Shown here: one piece after another, positions 41,770-52,600 of the stretch
How positions within the stretch are numbered: position 1 is the first letter of the stretch
Layout: the number at the start of each line of letters is the position of its first letter
From: Calonectria ilicicola
Taxonomy: Eukaryota > Ascomycota > Sordariomycetes > Hypocreales > Nectriaceae
Reading direction: 5' to 3'
Assembly: GCA_020809705.1 (NCBI GenBank)
Contig: CP085835.1
Coordinates: 248,001-312,000 of the forward strand
DNA length: 64,000 bases
Made by a program: the position numbers and the translations under genes
Notes under the pieces: model-generated
Told to the model about the DNA's origin: nothing
Database searches by the model: none
What the model saw: only the letters and a program-made list of their open reading frames with translations

Positions 41770-44403
41770 TCATGACTGAAATTCATCATCAGCTGAAAAG
41801 GCTTCGTTATTCAGCCAATTTAGGGATGGTTGTGTTTGGAGGAGTTGCCACATTAGCCCTTTGTCCCACATTGAGGCGACCTCGGCAGAAATCTCGACAG
41901 CTCCATTTGGTTGAGTGGTTTCCGAACTTGGGAGCGAGGAAGACCAAGCGCCATCCCCGTATCCAACGGGCGGTCGAAATGGGTTTTTGGCATGATGCAT
42001 GTCATGGCTGGCTCCCATGCTGGCAGTAACACTGCCATTGCTTCTCAAAGGTATAAACCTGCTGTTATCGTGACCAGAGGTTTGAAGCGCAGGCGGTGCG
42101 TCTTCAACAAGCTGATTTCCTTTACCGATGAGCGGCAAGCATAGATTGATGAAAGTGGTACATAGCCTATATAGTCGAGCAACCGAAGCCTTCGCCTTGG
42201 CAATCGGCGATATTATGTCTACAATATCCTGCATGAGCTGAAAGTCATGAATATTCGACGTAGCAATGACGTTGCAGAAGAGGACAAGGTATGGACTGAG
42301 TGGATATATCATCAGACTCCTAAGCTGGGGTCAGCGTGTTTCCCAACAGAAAGAAGAAGGCCATCATACCATGAGATTATGATTGCATAAAGGTCAAAGG
42401 AGTCCTCGGGTGTTCCCAGACCCTCCTTGACCTTTTTCATGGAGATGAACACCTCTCTTGCACTGTTCAAGCATTCTTCCTGCATCTTGGAATCTTGGCT
42501 AAAGCGGGGATGATACCGAAGAGCAGCGGTGAGAATCGAATGGCAAACAAAATTCATCACCAAAAATTCGCGTTTTAGGGGGCCATTCTCTTCGATTTCA
42601 GGACGGTATTCAATCTTGGAGCGCGTATGTGAGTAAAACAGTTTACATAAACAGGAGGGACGGCCTACATTACTAGATTTGGTTTTGTATTCCGCCAGCT
42701 GCGCGGTGATTGACTGCACAACCATGGCACGTTCAACCTCGTTATTATTTGGAGGCTGGGTCTGAAGCTTTTCTATGATGGATTCCTGAGCACGCGCAAG
42801 CAGGTAAAGCCCTTCCACAATGACAGAAAACGGGCCCTCAATGAGACGGTCGATTGGCAGCTGGGATAGGAATTGTAGTCCAGAGAGGTTGACGGGTCTG
42901 CCGAGATTCATAGAAAATGACTTGTCAAGACAGTAAGTTATCAGCACTGTTAATAGGATTTCGTTTTCGGCTTTGTTGTCGGAATCAAATGTGAAACTGG
43001 TAGAGAGGTGCCAACCAAGAGCCTTAATAACCGCGCACGCTTGGGCAATGAGATTCCAGCATTTGGCCGATTTACCTTGATACTGCAGCATGGATGCCTA
43101 ATGGTTGGGAAGCAATGGGTTAGCTAGCATTCTCTAGTAGCATTGATACCGTACTTACGCCAGATACCAATGTCTGGAGGAGGGACAGACTTGGAGCCGC
43201 CGTGACACTGACACGGTTCAGGGCGGCCAATGCAATGTCCATGTGTCTTTTTGTTTGCTGCCGCATGTGCTTTTGCATTGAGGGACTCTGCTGGGAGTGC
43301 GATAATGATGATAGATACCAGCATGCTTTGTAGTGCACGCATACTGTGTATTGGAGCAGCGTTTGGGTACTGCCATTCTTTTCAAGGAGGGCGATACCCA
43401 TGCGCTCAACAGACGCAGGCGTGATCCAAAAGGTGTATTCATATGTATACACTCTTCTTGGCGTCATAGACTTGTTGTCTACATTTAATTGTAAGTATTG
43501 CTCTGATATAGTGCGTGGGGCTGTTTTACCGTTGAGCATGGTGTGGAGGAACCCCACCCCGACGGGCTCTGGAACTGAGAGATGAAGCGTGTCGGCATCG
43601 TCGGAGTCGTCAATTAACTCGCTGGCGGCACCGGGCGAGTGAGACATCTGACTGATGAGAGCAAATGCGGATTCCAAGACCACGCGACGGTTGACGCTGA
43701 TGTCAGTGCCGCTGGTAAGCTCCTGAAGGATGAAGGACTGGGCCTCGGAGCACTGTGGAGTCTGCACCGGAGCAGCATTGGGCGAGCTGTCGGACGTAGG
43801 GCCGGGTTCTCCATTGCGCGGCCGCTTGCTTCGCTGGGGAGTAGATGTTTCATCTGCCAGCGAGTTTGCGGTGCCGGAATCCCTTGGGGCCATCGGACTC
43901 GGGAGCCGGTCGGCCGCTGCATCTGGAGCTCCACTGGCAGGGCTTGTGGTGGATGCGGGCGCCGAGTCCCTGGGCGCCACGGACGACGTGACCTTGGTCA
44001 GCGAGTCTTGAAGCTGCGACAGCCTCTCGATGACACTTCGCATATTATTGTCACTAGCCACGGGGGAAATGGTCAATCACGTCTCCAAGCAAGGCATTTT
44101 GCAGGCTCACTTTGGACTTGTTTTGCGCCGGGGCACGCGCATTGGGCGAGCCCGGATGCACACGGTGTTTGTATTGGTGCAATTGATGCATGGGTCTCCA
44201 CGATCACATTTTACCTGCAAAAGCAAATATCGTGAGCAGACAGACAATCATGATTCAGAATACAGACAGGCAAGGCTACCTTTCTTGCATAGCACTGGTC
44301 ACACTGCGTCGATGGTCAGTCAGTTGTCATGTTCACTAGGAGAGGACAGGCAGAGGTGGCGTACTGCAGCTGGGGGCTGACCAGGGCGCGATTGGCTGGC
44401 CAT
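41770..44403 (-). CDS. Zn2Cys6 transcription factor, six exons
   Basis: 779 residues from exons 44365-44403, 44280-44303, 44214-44111 (104 nt), 43159-44053, 42370-43097 and 41770-42319. The zinc cluster is split over three exons: CDQCYARK on a 24-nt exon, then VKCDRGDPCINC and a final Cys before IRARP, giving C-x2-C-x6-C-x5-C-x2-C-x6-C with basic residues after it (RRKT). A predicted coiled coil (SVIERLSQLQDSL) follows, then a Ser/Pro-rich linker with a basic SKRPRNG motif and the fungal-specific regulatory domain (ALGWHL; SMNLGRPVNL; IIISWSLMIYPLSPYLVLF). A continuous 318-residue frame misses the DNA-binding domain, so a simple frame-based call would lose the zinc cluster. Targets unknown. 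Confidence 0.92.
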
Positions 44404-45480
44404 GGCCAAGAACCAAAAAAGGAGGATGTGGTAGGTGATTGTTTCGTTTTCGTCGTTCTGGCGGATACCGAGTCGTCCTGCTGTACGAGTCGTGTCGGTT
44501 TTCGGACAGGCAAACTTCCGAAACGGAGGTGGCGTAGTGGAGCTTACGGCTCCTTGTCCATCAGGCCATCTGATGAGGTTTAGCCGCTATCCCTGTCGTT
44601 CTAGTTTAATCAGGGCCGCTAGACGGTCGGCTTTCCAGCTGTCCGGTTGAACAGTGTACAGTACGACCGGATATATAAAGCTGTTGTTGGGTGCGGAGAT
44701 GAGTCAGTTCAAAAATTCTGCAAACACGGCTTGATCGTAAGTTTCATGTATATTATTCTCTTTCAATCCCGGAAAAACATCACCGTTACACTGCTCCCCG
44801 GACAAGCCGTGGTGGAGCAGCCCCAGCACACTGTCGCGAGGGCGATCCAGCTTCGGCCTCGGCCGCACGGCTCCGCTTGAACCTCAAAGAGCCGTGCAGG
44901 ATAAATCTAGGGTAGTGCCTCGCTTGGGCCGTTAAGCATCGTAAATTTCGGCGACGTTCCGATCGAATCGAATCTCTAACAGAGAATATCTTCTCGGTCA
45001 CGTGGTCCATGCGATGTTGAGGATGATTGTCGCGCGCCATGTGTTTGTTGCACAAGGGCTATCATTTATTTATACAGAGCGCGGTTGTTGCAAATAGTGA
45101 AATTTGTTTTCACCCTTAATTTAATTGTGACTTGCATAGCATCAACACTTAGGCCCAACAATGCATAAAAAGAGATCTCATGTTCTTAGCCCTGCACACA
45201 ACCATACTCTAAACCCAATATACTATGCGACCGTACTGGGCTGACACTATATTCGGCAACCTCATACCCGAAGACTGTAAAAATGGACCTCGGTTTTCCT
45301 TTTACATTGAATCTTATGCAACAATATTTTTCCGGCTTCTGGCATCAATGCTTTGAAGCGGGGTAATAAGTTGACGCCAAGACGGAAATGTCTACTGGCT
45401 AGAATCCCATCAAATCAGTCAAGCATATACAATTAATTACCATTGCAGTCCCGGAAAATTGGACCTCAAACCCATTAAGA
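44404..45480. other. intergenic, no gene seen
   Basis: About 1.1 kb between divergent genes. No repeats or RNA genes recognised. Confidence 0.4.
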
Positions 45481-46476
45481 ATGCCTCTTCCCAAGCTACC
45501 TGCAAATGTCGCATATATTCATCTTGCCAACCCTAAAAGTCGTAATGCCTTGAGCCTCGCTGTCATCCAAAATCTCAAGCAGCAACTAGTTCAGGCGCTG
45601 ACATCTCGAACGTCCAGCCAATTGCGCGTGCTGCCGCCTTTCAGACCCAGTATTCTCAGCGACTTGGAATCAGCTGCTGAATTGAAGACCAAGAGCGAGC
45701 ATTGGAACGAATACGGTTGGCTTGTCGATGCGGAAGAATGGCATAAGGAGCGTGTTGGTTTACCCGATGTATTAGTTTTGCGAAGCGAGGGACCTGTGTT
45801 TTCTTCGGGCCATGACCTGAAAGAACTAGCTCGGCTAAGCCGCGACGATGTCAAAGCTTTGTTCAAGATCTGCGCAGAGGTCATGTCTTTGATCCGACGC
45901 AGCCCTGTTCTTGTTGTCTGTCCAATCCAGGGTTTCGCGACCGCCGCCGGCTTTCAGCTAGCAATGACCACCGACTATCCCATTTCACTCGCAACGACAG
46001 AGTTTTGTCTTCCGGGAGCAAACATGGGTATGCCGTGCACGAGTCCGTCAACTGCGGTATCGCGACGCCTACCACCAGGGCTTGTTCACCGCCTCCTTGT
46101 CACAGCTGAGATAATCAAGGCTGGCGACGTCCCGGGTGCTGTGGACATTGTTCATCCTCCGCCGAGCTCCTCGCCAAGCGACATCACTGTAGCCTTCGAA
46201 ACACGGGTTGAATCGGTCATTGGCACGCTATCACAAAAGGCACCGCAGCCCCAGGCCCTTGGAAAATGGGCATATTGGACTCAACTGGGTATACGTGGCC
46301 CCCAAGACCTTGGCGAATCCGTGCTTGAAGGAGATGGATATGAACACGCAGCTCTCTGGGCCGGGCGAGTCATGGCGCTGCACGCTAAAAGCGCTGATGC
46401 TAAAGAAGGTATTGACGCGTTTTTTGGCAAGAGACTGCCTTCTTGGGTCAGCAAAGGACGAGAACAAAAATTGTAG
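45481..46476 (+). CDS. enoyl-CoA hydratase/isomerase family protein (ECHDC3-like)
   Basis: Single-exon 331-residue crotonase-superfamily protein. Landmarks: IHLANPKSRNALSL at the N-terminus, the oxyanion-hole loop SEGPVFSSGHDLKEL (ASGxDL-like), and the second loop PIQGFATAAGFQLA followed by FCLPGANMGMPCTSP. The usual general-base glutamates of hydratases are not evident at AAGFQL, as in ECHDC3-type members. Compared with bacterial enzymes (about 260 residues) there is an insertion near residues 45-85. The C-terminus QKL is a weak peroxisomal targeting-like tripeptide; mitochondrial targeting is an alternative. Exact reaction unknown. Confidence 0.88.
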   Translation: MPLPKLPANVAYIHLANPKSRNALSLAVIQNLKQQLVQALTSRTSSQLRVLPPFRPSILSDLESAAELKTKSEHWNEYGWLVDAEEWHKERVGLPDVLVLRSEGPVFSSGHDLKELARLSRDDVKALFKICAEVMSLIRRSPVLVVCPIQGFATAAGFQLAMTTDYPISLATTEFCLPGANMGMPCTSPSTAVSRRLPPGLVHRLLVTAEIIKAGDVPGAVDIVHPPPSSSPSDITVAFETRVESVIGTLSQKAPQPQALGKWAYWTQLGIRGPQDLGESVLEGDGYEHAALWAGRVMALHAKSADAKEGIDAFFGKRLPSWVSKGREQKL

Positions 46477-48347
46477 AATCTTTGATTACCAAAAAAATGT
46501 AAATGTTGAACCAAGTCTACACTATTGCCTTAACCTGTTTAGATGCCACTCATCGTTTGTCACCTGATTGCATGCCAAAGATTTGGGTACCATACATGAA
46601 TTTCTATCCGTTACCCTTCATTGGCGCAGGATAATATAAATTGAGCAAAAATGCGTCTTGCCTTTAAAACGTAGTGTGATGTGATTTTGACGTGCTTGGC
46701 GTTCGGTCCTATTCACTCCCAGGTGACTCACCTCACACAATCACAAAATGAAACATCATTATTTGATCTATCACCTTGTTGACTGCATCGGAAATATATT
46801 GAACTAGGGCTATCCATTTTATTACTTGATTGTGGTATGGACTATTCTGAGGGTTGGGGATGAGCATCAGATCTTGGCAAAGGTGATCAAATTAATCTTA
46901 TTGAGTTGGGTTTGTGGTCATACCCTGAGGAGGCCAGAGAGCGGATATTTGAAACGCCGAGGGCGTTTATTATGATTGACTTTGAGCTGGTTTTTGAATT
47001 CGGCCGAAATATTGACTGAGTACTCTACATGCTGTTTAGAGTATGAATGATACCGCATGTCAACTGTTGATTCACAAATGGAGTTTTTGCTCTTTTCTGC
47101 TTTCTGAAGACGTTGCATACATGCATTGTAAAGTAATGCCGAAAAAGCTAAAGTACGCCTGCATGGACCGATTTGGTTGTGATAGCCCACAGCCGCTTCC
47201 TGTCTCGCTTGGTCCGACCCGTGCCGATGAGCGGTAGCAGCATGCGGCAACCGTTTTTGAGACAACCAATACACGACTGAACAAGCCTGCAATTATACAT
47301 AAGCATGACTCGATATCACTAGCCCTCCAGTAGAAAGTATATGCATTCCCGAAAAGGGGAGGTTGTCTGTGATAAGAGTTGCCCTCGTGCTAGCGTGTGA
47401 TACGTATTAATCTATCTCATCTTGTTTCCTCACATACTTGTCTCTTCATTGGACCAGCCGATTCGGCTCCACTCAGGACATGTTCGTTAAGTTGGAAAAA
47501 AGACTATAAGAATCAGCGGCTTCCCCCTATCTCCCACAAACAATTGTAATGGGCAATGTCTTTCATATAGTTATTTTCTTCCTCTTAGGAAAGGAAGACG
47601 CCGACAAGGTCACAGGACATAAAGGCATGTCTTATGATAGACTTTCATATCGATTGGTACAATCGCCCTTATGCTAACTCTAAAGCCTAAAGGCAATACA
47701 AGATAAAAAAACTTTAATAACTAGAAACCACATATAATAAAAAGAAGAATTTTCTACCAGCCAGGAATATAGTAATATATACTTAAATAAATCTCTCTTA
47801 AATATATACTAAAAAAAACCTTTAAATATATACCCTTAAACATATATACACATACAACTAAGATATCTACCTACAAATAATACATCATCTATACTAGCAA
47901 CAACCCTCTAAAAAGCAAATCCACAGCTAGATACATTAATCAATTAATCTAAGCCAACAGAATCCAGCTTAATCTAACTAATTAAAAATATCTTCAAATA
48001 TTTCAAGAGAAAGCAAAAAAAGTACATTAGATAGATGATATAGATAATAAAACTAAGATCCATCTTATCCTTTAGGAATATAGGCTCCTTCTGAAGACAG
48101 GCCTTACAGAGGAAGATGAAGCCTTTATCCAAAAGCAACAACGGATGATAAAACCAATCCTAAGATATTTCAAAATGTAAAAGGAAAAGGAAGGAAAAGA
48201 TAGAATAGGAAATGCAAACAACGGTTCAATCAAACAACTAACAGGATACGATCAGTGTGACAGGATACGAGCAGTGATTGTAATGGGCAATGATTTAAAC
48301 AATTTCACCTGTTGAGCCTAGAAACTCGCCCTTGTCAATACTGTACC
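46477..48347. other. intergenic with AT-rich insertion-like block
   Basis: About 1.9 kb. No gene. 47640-48060 is very AT-rich and looks like a decayed repeat. A 19-bp unit starting ACAGGATACGA is present twice in tandem at 48241-48278. Confidence 0.45.
47543..48292. repeat. 16-bp direct repeat bounding an AT-rich block
   Basis: ATTGTAATGGGCAATG occurs at 47543-47558 and again, identical and in the same orientation, at 48277-48292. The 718 bp between them are the most AT-rich of the spacer. This could be a duplication scar, a footprint of an old insertion or chance decay of a larger repeat. Confidence 0.5.
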
Positions 48348-48956
48348 ATGTCATCAAAAATCTCTACTATACACCTCAATCTTGGCGGTGTCGTACTTCC
48401 GTACGCCGTCAGTCACGTTACGGCTCTTCCGCCGCATACCATAGCACGTATTGGTAAATCGGAAACGTATAAGAAATACGAAAGGAGCCAAATATCAAAA
48501 AATGAATTTTACGATGAGATAACGGTGGAATTTGGTATCCAAAGAAAATTGTGGCAGGAGGCCATGAATGAAATCAGGACCGCCGTGACACCTAACTACG
48601 ATTTGATAAAGGCGATCAAATTTATCAAGAATAATCACCCTGGCCTCAAAGTCTGCGCCTTCTCCAACCTTTCAGAACCAGATTTTGGGAGTATCAAGGA
48701 TTTGGTAGAGTCATTTGATTTGTTTGATTCAACATTTACTTCTGCATCACTTGGCCATCGCAAGCCCGAGCTGGAGTCCTTTGAAAAGGTTCTAGAGCTT
48801 ACCGATGCATTTGCAGAGTTCACAATTCTTGTTGACGATGATATGGACAATATACTGGCGGCAAGATCTATTGGAATTCAGGCGATTCACTTTGATGACA
48901 ATGCCAACGTTGTGTCACAAATCCGGGATTTGATGCAAATTTCCACTTGCCGATAA
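48348..48956 (+). CDS. HAD-like protein lacking the nucleophile Asp
   Basis: 202 residues from the ATG at 48348 (an in-frame TTG lies further upstream). Haloacid-dehalogenase fold landmarks: motif I region IHLNLGGVV, motif II FSNLSEPD, motif III lysine in GHRKPELESFEKVL, and motif IV LVDDDMDNILAARSIG, in the order seen in the DLGGV subgroup (epoxide-hydrolase N-domain/dehalogenase-like). In motif I the nucleophilic Asp of 'F-D-L-G-G-V' is Asn11, so phosphotransfer by the normal route is not expected. It may be a non-catalytic member or have another chemistry. No neighbour suggests a pathway. The fold call is strong. Confidence 0.8.
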   Translation: MSSKISTIHLNLGGVVLPYAVSHVTALPPHTIARIGKSETYKKYERSQISKNEFYDEITVEFGIQRKLWQEAMNEIRTAVTPNYDLIKAIKFIKNNHPGLKVCAFSNLSEPDFGSIKDLVESFDLFDSTFTSASLGHRKPELESFEKVLELTDAFAEFTILVDDDMDNILAARSIGIQAIHFDDNANVVSQIRDLMQISTCR

Positions 48957-49616
48957 TTAAGCTGCTCCCATCAAAAGAGCAGTCGGTTGTGCTGAGAAAC
49001 CTTGGACCCACCACAAGGTGTAAAATCATGAACTTGTTGTCGAATATGGATTATTTCCCTACTAAGTGATGTAAACGGAAACGAAGGGAACCCCAAGATA
49101 GATTTCGGCTTGACCGGGAAGGTGTGATTTACGAGCAGTGAAACTGAACTATTTATGAGAGAAATGTTTGATACCATTTAGCCCGCTATACTATCATGAC
49201 TGGAGAGGCTTGATGTGCTGGTTCCAGTCTCTAGTGTATCTATACAGTCTAATCCAAAGCGGGATAATCAATCTTTACATTCGTCTAAGTACAAACAGCC
49301 CACAGAGGGATATTGTTTAGAATAGTTCTGATGACTGAGAGGCTCAGTGACGGGACAAACGCCAGCCCCACAATAACCTATTCATAAGTTCAAGTTCAAC
49401 CAACATGCTTCCCAAAGAGGAATAGGAGCCCAATTTTATGCAAGGATATTGTATGAATTTGTATTAGAGGCTTTGACTTGCAGGCCTCACTTTTGTTAGG
49501 CAGCAATCCACTCTGTGTGCCAAATGCTGATTGCTACGAACTGGACTTTGGAGGTCTCGGAACCTGGATCAGCAACCAAACAATTCCCACAATCATCTAT
49601 TTGGTCTCAGAAAGCC
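48957..49616. other. intergenic, no gene seen
   Basis: About 660 bp upstream of the HET-ankyrin gene; nothing else supported. Confidence 0.4.
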
Positions 49617-52510
49617 ATGTCTTCGTATTCTTACTCTTTTTTACCAAAGGGAAGCATTCGCTTGCTGAGGCTTTTGCCACACCAGGACGAGTCTAGCCCC
49701 ATTCACTGTGAACTCATTAGTCGTCCCCTTTTAAAAACTAGGGGCACCCGTCCGTACGATGCTCTCTCATATGCATGGGGGTCAGATGACAAGCCAAGAT
49801 GCATCGCAATGAACAACCGCATCCTGCGTGTCACGGAAAACCTTTACGGTGCATTGTCACACCTTCGAGACTACTCTTTTGAGCGGATTATATGGATAGA
49901 TGCCGTATGCATCAACCAAGCAGATTCTGGTGAAAAGGAGCGGCAGATTAAATCTATGGCGAAGATTTATGCTACAGCGCGCAGTGTCATCGTTTGGCTT
50001 GGAGACGGTACAGCGGGCGGCGACCAAGCGTTGCAAGAAATACAATTAGCTGCATCCGAGCGGCCCACAGGGCCTTCGGTCAATATGACGGGAGTTCTTG
50101 AACTGCTTCAGAGGCCGTGGTTTCAACGCATCTGGGTAATAGCAACCCAATTTAGTAACGACAATTGAGGCTGCTGACATTGAGAGTTCAGGTGCTTCAA
50201 GAGGTTGCCGCAGCTCTGCACATCATAATCCGGTGCGGCCATGCAGAGACCGACGGATATGCTTTTTGCTTGGGCTTGAGTGCACTCAATCTATCTTATA
50301 AAAATCTGCCCGGCCTAAAAATACTAATTAGTTCGGTGACTTATCTCATCAGAGGTGCCATCTTCCGGCCTCGGAATGCAATTATTCGGCCAGTTGACAT
50401 TTCTCTGGGCATACGCCCCCTAATTGAATTGGTGGACATGTACCACACACGAAAAGCTACCGAGCGCCATGACAAGGTTTACGCCTTGCTCGGCATGAGC
50501 TCGGATGATCCTAACGGAAAAGGGCTGTCCGTTAACTATAAGCTTCCATGGAAACATCTGTTCCAGCGACTCATCAAGTCCATTTTCACCGACCAACTGT
50601 CTGTAGACACTTGGGATGCTATGGAGATGGCAGTAATACGTGGTAAAGGTTACATCTTGGGAAAAATATCATATGCGGAAAGAGATACCACATGGGCAGA
50701 CAGAGTGCACTTGGAAGTTAGTTGGTCAGATTTGCGTAGATCAATGTGGATCTTGTAAGCACCAGCAAAATCCATCGAATCCGGCGATGTTGTCTGTCTT
50801 CTGCCAGGAGCGTCACAGCCTTCAATCATTCGGTTATGCAAAGACTATTCGGTGATTATCATGACTACTGTAACAGCCGAACAAAATCCTGAATTTCTAA
50901 AGGACTACGTCGGGTGGTCTGATATTTTTGAGTGTATAGATGGCCCTCTATATGATCTTCTACTTATCTGGGACTGGGACGGGAATCTGGACAACCAAAT
51001 CGAGCAGGACTACGAATGCTTTATCAGCAATCGAGTGCCGACACATCCAAAGCCGGAATTGGAAAATCTCCTAGACAAAGGGATGAGACTACTGGATATG
51101 GGATTGCTATTGAAAGAGTTGAAAAATTACAGGCGACCTGAAAATCTCTCAGATTTAGTAAACTTGTTCGAGAAAGCATTGCAAAACTTGAAGAAACGAG
51201 AAATGAATAATGAAACTCCTGGAAAAGAGGATGCAAGGAAGCTGGGATTGTTGTTGAATTTTTTTATTAGTACTGAAGGTGGAAAAGAAGCATTATTGTT
51301 GGCGGCCAGGAGGGGGTATGAAGTCACAATCAAGAAGTTACTTGATACTGGTAAAGTTGACCCAGATGCTGATACATGGGACAACACGCTTCTATGCATT
51401 GCGGCAACGGAGGGACATGAGGAAGTTTTCAATTTATTACTCGACACTGGCAAGGTGAGCCTAGATGCAATGGATTCGTCAAATCAACGAACACCACTGC
51501 TACTGGCAGCGGAGAAGGGGCATGACTATATTGTCAAGCGGCTACTCGACACTGGTAAGCTCGATCTAGATATCAAGGACAAGTTTGGAGAAACACCGCT
51601 CTCTCTGGCGGTTGAAAATGGTCATGATGCGGTTGTAAGAATATTGCTTGACACTGGCAAGGTTGATACAAGCATCTCGGACAAAATGACCGGATATACA
51701 TTATTATTCCGAGCAGCAAGCAACGGGCACGCGGGAGTCGTCAAGCTTCTACTTGATTTCAGCGATGTTGACCCGGACGTAGAGGATCACATTGGGCTGA
51801 CACCACCATGGTGGGCTGCCGTGATGGGCCATGAGAAAGTCGTCAAGTTACTACTCGAGACAGGGAAAGTAAAAATCGATATCACATCAGACCATCTCAC
51901 GCCACTATTCAAAGCGGCAGTAAACGGGCACGAAGCAGTTGCTCAGCTACTACTTGATACTGATGAGACTGACCTGGATCTCAAGGATGCGAGTGGCCGG
52001 ACACCTTTATGGTGGGCAGCTGGCAATGGTCATGAGGGGGTTGTGCAGGTGCTTCTCAAGAGTGGCAGGGTCAACCCAAACATTCAGGACGAGACTTACG
52101 GGTGGACACCGTTATTTCGAGCCGTAGCAAGTGGACGTCAGGACATTGTTCAACTACTACTCGAGATTAGTATGACTGAGCCAGACATTAAGGACAAGTG
52201 GGAAAGGACACCGTTCTCATGGGCGACAGGAGATGGATACGAGGCGATTATGAAGTTACTCCTTAACACTGGCAAGGTCGAGGTAGACAAGAAGGACGAA
52301 GATGGACTAACAACTTTGATTTGTGCGGCAATGAGAGGGCACGAGACGGTCGTCAAGCTACTCCTTGATACCGGAATGGTGGACCCAGATGCCGAGGATA
52401 AACTTGGACATACACCTCTATACTACGCAGAAAGTGAAGGACACGATGGAGTTGCCAAACTGTTAAAAGTAAGCTCGCGGGGACCTCCCCATTCAACACT
52501 TCGTATGTAG
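49617..52510 (+). pseudogene. HET-ankyrin protein gene interrupted by one stop codon
   Basis: Start ATG at 49617. Exon 1 (49617-50135) and exon 2 (from 50192; intron GTAATA...TTCAG with branch GCTGAC) encode a HET domain: YDALSYAWGSDD, then WIDAVCINQAD, the VIVWLGD block, and RPWFQRIW joined to VLQEVAAA across the intron. Exon 2 then reads to a TAA at 50756-50758, but the same frame continues without a shift into the conserved GDVVCLLPGAS region and about twelve ankyrin repeats of ~34 residues (recurring LLLDTGKV and TPLxxAAxxGHE) to 52510. No intron can remove the stop and keep frame. A C-to-T change of CAA would explain it. HET domains trigger incompatibility cell death and ankyrin repeats sense partners. 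Either this allele is dead or it yields a HET-only product. The 3' end may include a further small intron at 52467. Confidence 0.85.
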
Positions 52511-52600
52511 TCTTGTTCGCAACTTGCTAGTCCGATGGAGATTGCAAGGTCTAGGAGAGCAGCGACAATAACAGATCCTCTCCTTTTTAGCTGTCATAAT

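Noticed and set aside
48348..48956. HAD-type sesquiterpene cyclase
   Set aside because: Those also keep Asp-rich motifs in the active site and are longer; nothing here beyond the fold supports cyclase activity.
50756..50812. Intron starting at GTAAGC over the HET-ankyrin stop
   Set aside because: The only acceptor at a plausible distance removes 53 nt, deletes the conserved GDVVCLLPG block and shifts the frame.
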